Below, one piece after another: positions 8,572 through 17,842 of a stretch of 64,000 nt of DNA. The notes beneath the pieces were generated by a model, which worked only from the letters and a program-made list of their open reading frames with translations, was not told the origin of the DNA and did no database searches. Positions within the stretch are counted from its first letter, which is position 1. Each line of letters begins with the position of its first letter. Origin of the DNA: Chromohalobacter moromii (GTDB lineage: Bacteria > Pseudomonadota > Gammaproteobacteria > Pseudomonadales > Halomonadaceae); assembly GCF_023091865.1 (NCBI RefSeq), contig NZ_JAHXDI010000002.1, positions 558,001 through 622,000 on the forward strand. Direction: 5' to 3'. Both the position numbers and the translations under genes were made by a program.

Positions 8572-9459
8572 ATGACGCAGTCGGTTTCGCATACGCCGTG
8601 GCTGGTGTTCACCGATTTGGATGGCACGCTACTCGACCACGACAGTTACACGTGGCAACCCGCCGCCGCCTGGTTGACTCGGCTCGCCGAGGCCGATGTC
8701 GCGGTGATTCCCACGACCAGCAAGACCCGCGAGGAACTACTGGCCCTGCGCGATGAACTGGGGCTCACGGCGACGCCGTTCATCGCCGAGAACGGCGCGG
8801 TGATCGGATTGCCGGCGCGTTGGCAACATGCTCGGCTGGATCGTGACCCCGCCGCGCCGGGTGGACTGATCGTCAAGACGCCGTCGCTGGATATAGGGTT
8901 CATCCGCAGACGGCTCGACGTGTTGCGTGAGCGGCTGGGCGTGCGCTTTCGCAGCATGGCGGAATTGTCCCTCGAGACGCTGTGCGAGTTGACCTCGCTG
9001 AGTGCCGACAAAGCGCGTCAAGCGTTGGCCCGCGAAGGCAGCGAGCCGTTGATATGGGACGACGACGAGGCCGCGCTGGCGCGCTTTCGACGGGCCCTGG
9101 AAAGCGATGGCTTGCGGCTGACTCGGGGTGGGCGCTTCTGGCATGTGATGGGGGCGGTCGACAAGGGCCAGTCGCTGCGCTGGCTGGTCGAGCGTTATAC
9201 GGCGCTACGTGGTGTCAGGCCCGCGACCGTGGGGCTGGGCGATGGACCCAACGATATCAGCCTGCTCGAGGCCGTCGATCACCCGATACTGGTGCGCGGC
9301 AAGCATGGTGCGACGGTCAATGTTGCCACTGAAGCACCACTCTTCCGCACCCGGCAACCCGGTCCCGACGGTTGGGCTGAGGGCATCGCCGACTGGTGGC
9401 AGACCTGCATGGATGCGACGTCCGAAGACAAGACTCCCCAGGAGGGCACGTCACGATGA
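8572..9459 (+). CDS. HAD phosphatase of the mannosyl/glucosyl-3-phosphoglycerate phosphatase family
   Basis: Predicted to remove phosphate from glucosyl-3-phosphoglycerate, giving glucosylglycerate. 295 residues. HAD motif I is FTDLDGTLLDH (nucleophile and +2 aspartates), motif II is VIPTTSKT, and motif IV is GLGDGPNDISLL. A C2-type cap with IAENGAV is typical of the MPGP family. Its stop overlaps the start of gpgS (ATGA), and GGAGAAGG precedes its own ATG. The family includes mannosyl- and glucosyl-specific members and YedP. The neighbouring GT81 enzyme favours the glucosyl substrate. Confidence 0.85.
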   Translation: MTQSVSHTPWLVFTDLDGTLLDHDSYTWQPAAAWLTRLAEADVAVIPTTSKTREELLALRDELGLTATPFIAENGAVIGLPARWQHARLDRDPAAPGGLIVKTPSLDIGFIRRRLDVLRERLGVRFRSMAELSLETLCELTSLSADKARQALAREGSEPLIWDDDEAALARFRRALESDGLRLTRGGRFWHVMGAVDKGQSLRWLVERYTALRGVRPATVGLGDGPNDISLLEAVDHPILVRGKHGATVNVATEAPLFRTRQPGPDGWAEGIADWWQTCMDATSEDKTPQEGTSR

Positions 9460-10676
9460 GCGATTTCTACCAGAACGGTATCGTCACCACCTTTCATAAT
9501 CTCACCCAGCGCCCGGTGGAAGCCCTGGAAGCCGATTTGATGAGGTTTTCCAAGCGCCGGCCGATGGGCTTGATACTGCCCTCGCTGTTCTCCGAACTCG
9601 AGGGGCCTGCGTTGTCGAATATCGTCGATGAACTGGCGCAGGTGCCGTATCTCTCGGAAATCGTGATCGGGCTGGATCGCGCCGATCGTGACCAGTTCTT
9701 GCGCGCCCGTGAATTCTTCTCGCGCCTGCCGCAGCATCATCGCATTTTGTGGAACGATGGCCCGCGTCTGTCGGCGCTGGATGCCGAGTTGAACGCCCTC
9801 GACCTAGCGCCGCAGGAGCCCGGCAAGGGACGTAACGTGTGGTACTGCAGCGGTTATGTGCTGGCTTCTGCACGCACGGAAGCGGTAGCGCTGCACGATT
9901 GCGATATCGTGACCTATGACCGCGGCATGCTGGCGCGGCTGTTGTATCCGGTTGCCAATCCGCAGTTCAACTACGAGTTCTGCAAGGGCTATTACTCGCG
10001 GGTGGCCGATAACAAGCTCAACGGGCGCGTGGCGCGGCTGATGGTGACCCCGTTGATCCGCGCGTTGAAGATGGTCTTCGGGCCGCTGCCGTACCTGGAG
10101 TATCTGGACAGCTATCGTTACCCGCTCTCGGGGGAGTTCTCGATGCGCGCCGATGTGCTCGACGGCATTCGCATTCCCAGCGACTGGGGACTGGAGATCG
10201 GCGTGTTATCGGAGGTTCACCGCAACCATTCGACCAAGCGGCTGTGCCAGGTGGATATCGCCGATGCTTACGATCACAAGCACCAGCCCGTTTCACCGGA
10301 CGATCCCAGCGGCGGTCTCAATCGCATGAGCCTGGACATCGCCAAGGCCATGTTCCGCAAGCTAGCGACACTGGGCGTGCCCATTCACTCCGAGACCTTC
10401 CGCACCATCAAGGCAACCTACTATCGTACCGCATTGGATCTGATCGAGGCCTACGATAACGACGCGCGCATGAATGGCCTGGCGCTCGACCGCCATAGCG
10501 AGGAGCAAGCGGTGGAACTTTTCACCGCGAACATTCTCGAGGCGGGGGCGTCGTTTCTCGAATCGCCTCGCGACAAGCCGTTCATTCCCAGTTGGAACCG
10601 GGTAAGCGCGGCGATCCACGACCTCAAGGAACGCATGTACGAGGCCGTGGAACTCGACAATCAGGGCCAGGTCTGA
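9456..10676 (+). CDS. gpgS: Glucosyl-3-phosphoglycerate synthase (GT81)
   Basis: Transfers glucose from an NDP-glucose to 3-phosphoglycerate, the first step of glucosylglycerate synthesis; this is a charged compatible solute without nitrogen. 406 residues starting MSDFYQNGIVTTFHNL. An upstream in-frame start at 9396 lies inside the phosphatase gene and is rejected. The GT-A core shows LILPSLFSE, VIGLDRAD, and the metal-binding HDCDIVTYD segment, then PLSGEFSMR, as in GpgS proteins. AGGAGG lies before the overlapping ATG. Co-transcribed with the phosphatase, probably from the RpoN-like promoter at 8466. Confidence 0.9.
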   Translation: MSDFYQNGIVTTFHNLTQRPVEALEADLMRFSKRRPMGLILPSLFSELEGPALSNIVDELAQVPYLSEIVIGLDRADRDQFLRAREFFSRLPQHHRILWNDGPRLSALDAELNALDLAPQEPGKGRNVWYCSGYVLASARTEAVALHDCDIVTYDRGMLARLLYPVANPQFNYEFCKGYYSRVADNKLNGRVARLMVTPLIRALKMVFGPLPYLEYLDSYRYPLSGEFSMRADVLDGIRIPSDWGLEIGVLSEVHRNHSTKRLCQVDIADAYDHKHQPVSPDDPSGGLNRMSLDIAKAMFRKLATLGVPIHSETFRTIKATYYRTALDLIEAYDNDARMNGLALDRHSEEQAVELFTANILEAGASFLESPRDKPFIPSWNRVSAAIHDLKERMYEAVELDNQGQV

Positions 10677-10691
10677 CCCGCGAGGCATGCG

Positions 10692-11438
10692 TCAGATCGG
10701 GTTGTTGGCCAGCACCTTGCGCAAAAAGCGTTGCGTGCGTTCGTCCTGGGGGTTGGTGAAAAGCTCGCCGGGCGGGCCTTGTTCGATGATGCGGCCTTCG
10801 TCCATGAACACCACGCGGTCAGCGACTTCGCGGGCGAATTGCATCTCGTGGCTGACTACGATCATGGTTTGGCGCTCCAGGGCGAGGTGCTTCATCAGGG
10901 CAAGCACCTCGTCGACCCACTCCGGGTCGAGTGCGGACGTGGGCTCATCGAAGAGGATGACTTCCGCCTTGGCGGCCATCGCACGCCCGATGCCTACGCG
11001 TTGCTGTTGGCCGCCTGATAGCGATGCTGGATATGCATTGGCCTTGTCGGCGAGACCGATGCGTTCGAGAATCTCGCGCCCTCGGGCATGTGCTTCTGCT
11101 TTGGAGAGGCCATCGACGACGATCATGCCTTCGCAGATGTTGTCCAGCGCGGTCTTGTTGGCGAACAAGGCGTAGTTCTGGAACACGAACGCCGTACGCC
11201 GGCGTAGCGCGAGAATCTCCCGGCGTGTGGCGTGCTTGGCATCGAGGCTGAGATTGCCCACCGTGAGGCGCCCGGCGTCGGGCGTTTCAAGATAATTGAT
11301 GCAGCGTAGAAGCGTCGACTTACCGGTGCCCGACGGGCCGATGACGACGATGATCTCGCCTTGCTCCAGTGTCAGGTCGATGTTCTCGAAGACGGTATGC
11401 TCGCCGAAGCGTTTGGTGATGCCGTTGAGTGCGATCAT
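10692..11438 (-). CDS. Amino-acid ABC transporter ATP-binding protein (polar amino acid/cystine type)
   Basis: 248 residues beginning [20 protein letters not shown]. Walker A is GPSGTGKST, the signature is [16 protein letters not shown], Walker B is [14 protein letters not shown], and the H-loop is VVSHEM. This is the HisP/GlnQ/TcyN family. The reading frame stays open upstream to 12158 but overlaps the permease gene; the ATG at 11438 overlaps the permease stop (ATGA) and is the real start. It is the last gene of a three-gene importer. It ends 15 bases from the convergent gpgS. Confidence 0.93.
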   Translation of the reverse strand: MIALNGITKRFGEHTVFENIDLTLEQGEIIVVIGPSGTGKSTLLRCINYLETPDAGRLTVGNLSLDAKHATRREILALRRRTAFVFQNYALFANKTALDNICEGMIVVDGLSKAEAHARGREILERIGLADKANAYPASLSGGQQQRVGIGRAMAAKAEVILFDEPTSALDPEWVDEVLALMKHLALERQTMIVVSHEMQFAREVADRVVFMDEGRIIEQGPPGELFTNPQDERTQRFLRKVLANNPI

Positions 11439-12130
11439 CGTTGATAGGCCCGGTTGAGACGTTTTTCCAGCCGTCGTTGTAACCACGAAAGAATTTCCAC
11501 CACCACCCAGTAGATGATTGCCGCCAACAAGAACGCTTCGAAATAGAGAAAGCTGCCTGCCGCCTCTTTCTGTGTGGCGCCCATCAATTCCGTGACGCCT
11601 AGTGTGAAGGCCAGGGAGGTGGCCTTGATCATGTCGATGAAATAGTTCATGAGCGTCGGCGTGGCCACGCGCGTCGCCTGTGGCAGGACGATGCGACGCA
11701 TCAGTTGCCCTTGGGTCATGCCGATGGACAGCGCTGCTTCCGTCTGGCTGCGGTCGACCCCGACGATGGCGGCGCGGATCGATTCCGCCATGTAGGCAGA
11801 AAAGTGCAGGGTCAGCCCCAGGATGGTAGCGGTGATGCCGTTGATCGCGACCAGGAAGGTCAGAATTTGCGGTAAACCGTAATAGAACAGGAACAGTTGC
11901 ACCAGCAGCGGCGTGCCGCGAAAGAAGGAAATGAACAGCATGGCCAGGGCGTTGAGCCCTGGCATGCGCTGCACGCGTACGACGGCCAGCAGGCAGGCCA
12001 GTACCAGCGCCGCAACCATCCCGGCGCCGGCCATTTCCAATGTCAGCGGTAGATAGCCGAGTAAAATCGGCAACAACCCCAGCATGTAGTCGAGATCGAG
12101 AACGTGCATGATCGAGTCGCCTAAAAGCAT
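11435..12130 (-). CDS. Amino-acid ABC transporter permease (cystine/polar type)
   Basis: 231 residues with about five membrane helices and the HisM/GlnP-type cytoplasmic loop ([22 protein letters not shown]), the EAA motif that docks the ATPase. [20 protein letters not shown] is strongly conserved in this family and close to TcyL/YecS cystine permeases. The start could be 12130 or the internal ATG at 12109; neither has a strong ribosome site. It lies between the binding protein (41 bases upstream) and the ATPase (overlapping). Confidence 0.92.
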   Translation of the reverse strand: MLLGDSIMHVLDLDYMLGLLPILLGYLPLTLEMAGAGMVAALVLACLLAVVRVQRMPGLNALAMLFISFFRGTPLLVQLFLFYYGLPQILTFLVAINGITATILGLTLHFSAYMAESIRAAIVGVDRSQTEAALSIGMTQGQLMRRIVLPQATRVATPTLMNYFIDMIKATSLAFTLGVTELMGATQKEAAGSFLYFEAFLLAAIIYWVVVEILSWLQRRLEKRLNRAYQR

Positions 12131-12171
12131 ACGACCGAGGCAAGCCCCGGCCGTTCAAATGAAGCGTGGTG

Positions 12172-12930
12172 TCACGGCGTGGTGATATCGGTACCGAACC
12201 ACTTCTCTGAGATTTGCGTCAGCGTGCCGTTCTCGCGCAGGTCGGCGAGAGCGTCATCGACGCGATCGCGCAGGGCGCGTCCGTCTTCGTTGTCGCGGAA
12301 GGGCAGGGCGTTTTCGATACGCGAGAACGGCTGGCCGGCGAGCGCGAGCGGCAAGGGCTTGTCCTTGATCACCTGGGTGGCGCTGACCCGGTCCATGACG
12401 AAGGCGTCGGCGCGCCCCAGGGCGACATCCTGCTCGATGTTGGAGTCGTAGGTCTTGATGTCGATCTCGTCCGCGTAGGGCAGTTCGCGCAGCAACTGCT
12501 CGTAGTTGGAACCGAGGTTGACGGCGACGGTCTTGCCCTTGAGATCCTCGACTCCCTGGATGGCGTCGTTGCCCTCACGCACCACGACCTGTGCCCCGTC
12601 ATACACATAGGGCTGCGTGAAGGCGTATTTGGCCTTGCGCTCGGGGGTGATGGTGATCTGATTGGCGATGGTGTCGATGCGCCCGGAATCCAGCATGCCC
12701 GCCAAACCCGAGAAACTCGCGGTGACGAACTCGATCTCGTCGCCGATCTGCTCGCCCACGGCGTTCATGACGTCGACCTCGAAGCCTTTCAGCTCATCCT
12801 GCTCGACGAAGGTGAAGGGGTAATAACCGCCCGACATGCCGACACGCAAGGTGTCGGCATGCGCGGTTGCGGCGATTGCACTCAAGGCAAGGCCGGTCAG
12901 GGCAAATTTGGCGATTTGGCTTAGTGTCAT
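12172..12930 (-). CDS. Periplasmic amino-acid-binding protein (cystine-binding type)
   Basis: 252 residues with a clear signal peptide that probably ends at AHA-DT (about residue 25). The mature protein starts [15 protein letters not shown] and carries [24 protein letters not shown], the type-II periplasmic binding fold of SBP family 3. Similarity is strongest to FliY/TcyJ cystine binders. AGGAG precedes the ATG. As first gene of the importer it probably sets its expression. Cystine is the best guess, in keeping with a sulfur operon next door, but other polar amino acids are possible. Confidence 0.9.
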   Translation of the reverse strand: MTLSQIAKFALTGLALSAIAATAHADTLRVGMSGGYYPFTFVEQDELKGFEVDVMNAVGEQIGDEIEFVTASFSGLAGMLDSGRIDTIANQITITPERKAKYAFTQPYVYDGAQVVVREGNDAIQGVEDLKGKTVAVNLGSNYEQLLRELPYADEIDIKTYDSNIEQDVALGRADAFVMDRVSATQVIKDKPLPLALAGQPFSRIENALPFRDNEDGRALRDRVDDALADLRENGTLTQISEKWFGTDITTP

Positions 12931-13235
12931 GGTCGGCTCCTAACGGGTAAGGCGGAAAGCGCAACTCTTAAGCGACGAGCCCGGTAGTGAGACGCGTCGT
13001 TTAGCGATGAGTGTAGCTTAAATAGTCCGATAGAGAATAATAGCAACATTTTATATTCCTTTTTGTTTTTGTGCATCCCGCGGAACTTTCCGATGCCATG
13101 TCGATGATTATTGCTGTCGTTTATAGCGAGACAGCATGTGTCGCGCCTATATATGAAAAAAAGATATAACGTTAGAACATTAAATGCGTTATCCTGTTTA
13201 TAATATTCAAGCACTAGGGAGGCGATACGGACGCA
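12931..13235. other. AT-rich divergent promoter region
   Basis: About 300 bases between the divergently transcribed amino-acid importer and the sulfide operon, clearly richer in A and T than the flanking genes. It holds the operator-like inverted repeat and the TATAAT box listed separately. No small gene is supported. Confidence 0.6.
13166..13204 (+). promoter_or_regulatory. Promoter and operator-like repeat of the sulfide operon
   Basis: A perfect TATAAT box lies at 13199-13204, 32 bases before the first start codon. The inverted repeat ATAACG (13166-13171) / CGTTAT (13187-13192) covers the -35 position, which itself is poor. This fits a promoter that is either blocked by a repressor or needs an activator. 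Candidates are an ArsR-type persulfide sensor (BigR/SqrR class, not in the window) or the response regulator encoded at 18266. Confidence 0.5.
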
Positions 13236-14147
13236 ATGAAAACCTTTGCTTTATCACGTGCGCATCAATCTGGTCAGCCGGACGTCGCAGGCTTTTTCGA
13301 TCCGCGTACCTTCAGCATTCAATACGTCGTGAGTGATCCGTCGACTCAGCGGTGTGCGATCATCGATCCGGTGCTCGACTTCGATGAGAAGTCCGGTGCG
13401 ACAGCGACGCTCCAGGCAGATGAGATTCTTGCCTATGTAAAACGCGAAGGGCTCGAGGTCGATTGGATTCTGGATACGCACCCGCATGCGGATCACTTTT
13501 CCGCCGCCCGTTACCTGCATGAAAAAACCGGCGCGCCCACCGCTATCGGCGGGCCGGTGACCCAAGTCCAGGCGTTGTGGAAGGAGATCTACAACTGGCC
13601 GGACCTGAAGGACGACGGCAGCCAGTGGGATCGTCTGTTCGACGACGGGGATACCTTTACGCTGGGCGAGATCGATTGCCGCGTGATGCACTCGCCGGGC
13701 CATACGCTGGCCTCGATCACCTACGTGATCGGCGATGCCGCCTTCGTTCATGACACCCTGTTCCAGCCCGATTTCGGCACCGCCCGTGCCGACTTCCCCG
13801 GGGGAAGCGCCCATCAGCTGTGGCACTCGATCCAGGCGATCCTGGCGCTGCCCGACGAGACGCGCCTGTTCACCGGCCACGATTACATGCCCGACGGGCG
13901 CGAACCGCAGTGGGAAAGTTCCGTGCGCGAGCAGCGTGAGCACAACAAGCATCGTTTGAGCGACAGTAGCGAAGCCGAGTACGTCGAGCTGCGCAACCGC
14001 CGCGACAGCGAATTACCGATGCCGAAGCTGATCCTGCACGCGCTGCAGGTCAACATCCTCGGCGGCCGTCTCCCCGAGCCGGAGAACAACGGCAAGCGCT
14101 ATCTGAAATTCCCGCTCGATGCCCTCGAAGGCGCGGCATGGGAGTGA
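13236..14147 (+). CDS. Persulfide dioxygenase-like metallo-beta-lactamase protein
   Basis: 303 residues. The metal motif is THPHADHFSA (His82, His84, Asp86, His87). Further ligands lie in MHSPGHT, HDTLFQPDFGTARADFPGG and FTGHDY, the pattern of ETHE1/Blh persulfide dioxygenases. These oxidise glutathione persulfide to sulfite. It starts a gene set with sulfide:quinone reductase, which makes persulfide from sulfide, so the two steps are joined. The FGTARADFPGG segment separates it from glyoxalase II. No rhodanese domain is fused. Confidence 0.88.
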   Translation: MKTFALSRAHQSGQPDVAGFFDPRTFSIQYVVSDPSTQRCAIIDPVLDFDEKSGATATLQADEILAYVKREGLEVDWILDTHPHADHFSAARYLHEKTGAPTAIGGPVTQVQALWKEIYNWPDLKDDGSQWDRLFDDGDTFTLGEIDCRVMHSPGHTLASITYVIGDAAFVHDTLFQPDFGTARADFPGGSAHQLWHSIQAILALPDETRLFTGHDYMPDGREPQWESSVREQREHNKHRLSDSSEAEYVELRNRRDSELPMPKLILHALQVNILGGRLPEPENNGKRYLKFPLDALEGAAWE

Positions 14148-14205
14148 GAAGGCGCCGTCGTCAGGCCATACCGCGCCGCGCCGAATCTACCAACGGGAGT
14201 TAGTC

Positions 14206-15474
14206 ATGAACGAATCGACAGTCGTGGACGAAACGAAGACCGAGAACGACAAACGCCATGACATCGTCATCATTGGCGGTGGGGCGGGAGGCATCGCGGT
14301 CGCCTCGAGTCTGCACAAACGCCGTTCAGATCTCGATATCGCCATCGTCGAGCCCGCGCAGGATCACTTCTACCAGCCCGGCTGGACGCTGGTGGGGGGT
14401 GGCGTGTTCACTCCGGAGCAGACCCGGCGTTCGATGCGCTCGGTGATGCCGAGCTTCGTGACCTGGCATCAGACCGCGGCGGATCGGCTATTACCGGCGT
14501 CCCGTCAGGTCATGCTGGGCAATGGCGTGACACTGGGATATCGAGCGCTAGTAGTCGCGCCGGGACTCGAGATCGACTGGCAGGCGATCGATGGCCTCGA
14601 GGAGACGCTGGGCAAGAATGGCGTGACGTCGAACTACCGTTTCGATCTGGCGCCTTATACCTGGTCGATGGTGCAGTCGATGCGAGGCGGCAAGGCGCTC
14701 TTTACCCAGCCGCCGATGCCGATCAAGTGCGCCGGCGCGCCACAGAAGGCGATGTATCTCTCCTGCTATGAGTGGGAGAAGCAGGGCGTTCTGAACAATA
14801 TCGACGTTCACTTCCACAATGCCGGTGGCGTGATGTTCGGCGTTTCGGACTTCGTGCCGGCGCTGGATGAATACGTGCAGCGCTACGGCATCCACAAGCA
14901 GTTCCAGCAGAACCTCGTCGCCGTGGACGGCCCGGCCCAGAAAGCGCGTTTCCGCGTCACGAGCGAGGACGGCAGTGAAGAGATCGAAACCGATTTCGAC
15001 ATGCTTCACGTCGTTCCCCCTCAGCGCGCCCCACGGCTGGTGCGCGAATCGCCGCTGGCCAACGAGGCGGGGTGGCTCGATCTCGATGCCGATACCCTCC
15101 AGCATAATCGCTTCAATGATGTCTTCGGTCTCGGCGATGCCAGCGGCACCGGTAACGCCAAGACGGCTGCCGCCGTGCGTAAGCAGGCCCCGGTAGTGGC
15201 GGACAATCTGGTCGCGTCACTCGATGGCAAGCCGATGCCGTCCGGCTACTTGGGATACGGTGCCTGCCCCCTGACGGTGGAGCGTGGCCGTGTGGTGCTG
15301 GCCGAGTTCGGCTATGGCGGCAAGCTGCAGCCGACCTTTCCCTCATGGATCAACCAGGCGACAAGACCGACCAAGCTTGGCTGGAACATCAAAGCGCAAC
15401 AATTACCCTTCATCTACTGGCACCTGATGCTCAAGGGGCATGAGTGGTTGGCCAAACCGCAGCGTCGTTCCTGA
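14206..15474 (+). CDS. Sulfide:quinone oxidoreductase-like FAD protein
   Basis: 422 residues beginning MNESTVVDETKTENDKRHD; the ATG at 14206 has GGGAG upstream, and a longer frame from 14119 is rejected. The FAD-binding motif is IVIIGGGAGGIAVA. Cysteines that could form the redox/persulfide centre lie in IKCAGAPQKAMYLSCYEWE and GYGACPLTVE. The second FAD contact is VFGLGDASGTGNAKTAAAV. The C-terminal amphipathic tail suits the membrane-bound SQR type. It should pass electrons from sulfide to the quinone pool. It lies 58 bases after the persulfide dioxygenase. Confidence 0.88.
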   Translation: MNESTVVDETKTENDKRHDIVIIGGGAGGIAVASSLHKRRSDLDIAIVEPAQDHFYQPGWTLVGGGVFTPEQTRRSMRSVMPSFVTWHQTAADRLLPASRQVMLGNGVTLGYRALVVAPGLEIDWQAIDGLEETLGKNGVTSNYRFDLAPYTWSMVQSMRGGKALFTQPPMPIKCAGAPQKAMYLSCYEWEKQGVLNNIDVHFHNAGGVMFGVSDFVPALDEYVQRYGIHKQFQQNLVAVDGPAQKARFRVTSEDGSEEIETDFDMLHVVPPQRAPRLVRESPLANEAGWLDLDADTLQHNRFNDVFGLGDASGTGNAKTAAAVRKQAPVVADNLVASLDGKPMPSGYLGYGACPLTVERGRVVLAEFGYGGKLQPTFPSWINQATRPTKLGWNIKAQQLPFIYWHLMLKGHEWLAKPQRRS

Positions 15475-15535
15475 ACGGTGCATCTTGCATGAATGACAGC
15501 TCACGACACGGTTCGGAGAACGAGGCTGAGAAACC

Positions 15536-17329
15536 ATGAATCAGCAGCATCAGGTCGGATTGGCACGCTGGCTGCCGATTCTCGACTGGGGACGGCGCTA
15601 CAACGGCAAGTGGCTGGGCGAGGATCTGCTGGCGGCGGTCATCGTGGCGCTGATGCTGATTCCGCAGGCACTGGCCTACGCGATGCTGGCGGGACTTCCC
15701 CCGGTGGTGGGGTTGTACGCAAGCCTCGTGCCGCTGGTGGTCTACACGCTGTTGGGGACCAGCACGACGTTGTCGGTGGGGCCGATGGCGGTTGTCTCGT
15801 TGATGACGGCATCGGCCTTGTCGCAAGTAGCCGAATCGGGTTCGCAGGACTATATCGCCGCGGCTCTGGTACTGGCGCTGCTTTCCGGCGGCATTCTGCT
15901 GATCATGGGGCTCTGCCGGCTGGGCTTTCTGGTCAACTTTCTGAGCCACCCGGTGATGACCGGCTTCGTCAGCGCCTCGGGCGTACTGATCGCGGCGAGT
16001 CAGCTCAAGCAGTTGCTTGGAGTCGACCTGTCGGGCTCGACGTTACCGGCGTTGGTGGCTCAGCTGCCTTCCGTGCTGGAGGATGTCAGTCTACCGACGA
16101 TGAGCATCGGGCTGGGATCGCTTCTGGTGTTGTGGTGGGTACGGCGGTGGGGTAAATCCGCGTTGGAACGCTGCAAAGTACCGGCCAGGGTGGCGGGCGT
16201 GCTGGTCAAGTTGGCGCCGATCGCCACCATCGTGCTGGCGACGTTGGTGGCCGGTGCGGCGGGATGGCTCGGTAATGGTGTCGCCGTCATCGGCGAGATT
16301 CCCGCCGGACTGCCACCTTTGACCCTGCCCGATTGGGAGCCAGCGCTGTGGCGATCACTGATCGGCTCGGCAGTACTGATCAGCATCGTCGGCTACGTGG
16401 AGTCAGTGTCAGTAGCGCAGGCGCTGGCGGTGCGCCGCGGCGAACGCGTCGACCCGGACCAGGAACTGATCGGGCTGGGCGGAGCCAACCTGGCAGCTTC
16501 GTTCACCGGCGGCATGCCGATCACCGGCGGCTTCTCCCGTTCCGTGGTCAACTTCGATGCCGGTGCCCGCACCCCGGCCTCCAGTGCTTTCACCGCCGTG
16601 GGCATCGCGTTGGCCATGCTGTTTCTGTCGCCCTGGCTGCGACAATTGCCGATGGGAACGCTGGCGGCGACCATCGTTATCGCCACCGTGTCGCTGGTCG
16701 ATCTGGCGGCATTCAAGCGTGTCTGGCGCTATGCCCGTGGCGAGGGCATCGCCATGTCGGCGACCGCGCTGGCGACACTGATGCTGGGTGTGGACGTGGG
16801 CATCTTGGTCGGTGTTGCCATGTCGCTGGCGTTGCATCTTTATGGCACCAGTCGGCCGCACAGCGCGGAAGTCGGTCGCATCCCCGGCACCGAGCATTTT
16901 CGCAACGTCCGTCGCCATGCCGTGGAAACCGACGTCAGTGTCGCCATTCTGCGCGTCGACGAGAGCCTTTATTTTGCCAACGTTCGCCACCTGGAAGACC
17001 TGATCACGGCGGTGGTCAATCGCGATCCTCCGCCGCGGGATCTAGTGCTGGCCTGTCAGGCGATCAATGTCATCGATGCGACGGCATTGGAGAGTCTCGA
17101 AGCGCTCAATCGGCGTCTTCGGGACCGGCGGATCGGGCTGCATCTCGCCGAAGTAAAAGGACCGGTGATGGATCGGCTGAGTCGCACTGAACTGCTCGAA
17201 ACGCTCAATGGCCGGGTCTTTCTGAGCACCTTCGATGCCTGGTGCGAGCTGCATGGCCGCGGGGCGGGGCGATTGAGCCATCCCTGTATCGCATCGCCCG
17301 GCCCCGGGCATTCGGCGACAGCCGGTTGA
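15536..17329 (+). CDS. SulP/SLC26 family anion transporter with STAS domain
   Basis: 597 residues. The N-terminal membrane domain begins near LAAVIVALMLIPQALAYAMLAGLPP, the SulP signature, and spans about ten or more helices. ADTFGG-like positions are represented by AASFTGGMPITGGFSRS. A C-terminal cytosolic STAS domain (about residues 450-570) follows. Family members carry sulfate, bicarbonate or other anions. In this operon, between sulfide oxidation and YeeE proteins, export or import of sulfite or sulfate is the likeliest job (inference). Confidence 0.9.
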   Translation: MNQQHQVGLARWLPILDWGRRYNGKWLGEDLLAAVIVALMLIPQALAYAMLAGLPPVVGLYASLVPLVVYTLLGTSTTLSVGPMAVVSLMTASALSQVAESGSQDYIAAALVLALLSGGILLIMGLCRLGFLVNFLSHPVMTGFVSASGVLIAASQLKQLLGVDLSGSTLPALVAQLPSVLEDVSLPTMSIGLGSLLVLWWVRRWGKSALERCKVPARVAGVLVKLAPIATIVLATLVAGAAGWLGNGVAVIGEIPAGLPPLTLPDWEPALWRSLIGSAVLISIVGYVESVSVAQALAVRRGERVDPDQELIGLGGANLAASFTGGMPITGGFSRSVVNFDAGARTPASSAFTAVGIALAMLFLSPWLRQLPMGTLAATIVIATVSLVDLAAFKRVWRYARGEGIAMSATALATLMLGVDVGILVGVAMSLALHLYGTSRPHSAEVGRIPGTEHFRNVRRHAVETDVSVAILRVDESLYFANVRHLEDLITAVVNRDPPPRDLVLACQAINVIDATALESLEALNRRLRDRRIGLHLAEVKGPVMDRLSRTELLETLNGRVFLSTFDAWCELHGRGAGRLSHPCIASPGPGHSATAG

Positions 17330-17383
17330 GACGCGACAGCTGGTTTAGACAGTCATGGTGGAGACAACATCAAGAGGAATGAG

Positions 17384-17842
17384 ATGGAATCGATGAGTGC
17401 GTTGCAGGGGTTGCTGGGCGGGGTCCTGATCGGACTTTCCGCCACTCTGCTCATGGGGCTGCTGGGACGGGTCGCCGGTATCAGCGGGATTCTTTCCGGG
17501 CTGGTTTTCGAGCGCGGCGGGGACAGGCCCTGGCGTGTCGCCTTCCTGCTGGGCCTCGTCTCTGGACCGGGACTTTTGATGCTGTCCGGCCTGGGTTGGG
17601 GCAATGTGGCGGGTGACAGCGGGGCGATGATCGGTGCTCCGGCGAGCGGGCTGACGACAATGTTGGTCGCCGGCCTGCTGGTCGGGTTGGGCACCGGTCT
17701 GGGCAGCGGCTGCACCAGCGGGCACGGGGTCTGCGGGTTGGCGCGTCTGTCGCCCCGGTCGATGGCCGCGACGCTCGTCTTCGTGCTGGTCGCCATGCTG
17801 ACGGTATTCGTCGCGCGGCACCTGCTGGGGGGCTCGGCATGA
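17384..17842 (+). CDS. YeeE/YedE family membrane protein, N-terminal half
   Basis: 152 residues with about four membrane helices and the family motif LGSGCTSGHGVCGLARLSPRS. Its cysteines are known in the TsuA/YeeE family to handle thiosulfate or related sulfur species. Together with the next gene, which overlaps it by four bases, it equals one full-length YeeE, so the protein is encoded as two halves. This split form is common in proteobacterial sulfide operons. It probably moves a sulfur compound across the inner membrane. Confidence 0.87.
   Translation: MESMSALQGLLGGVLIGLSATLLMGLLGRVAGISGILSGLVFERGGDRPWRVAFLLGLVSGPGLLMLSGLGWGNVAGDSGAMIGAPASGLTTMLVAGLLVGLGTGLGSGCTSGHGVCGLARLSPRSMAATLVFVLVAMLTVFVARHLLGGSA

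Noticed and set aside
12214-12924. 236-residue open frame opposite the amino-acid-binding protein
   Set aside because: Shadow of a gene with clear signal peptide and family motifs.
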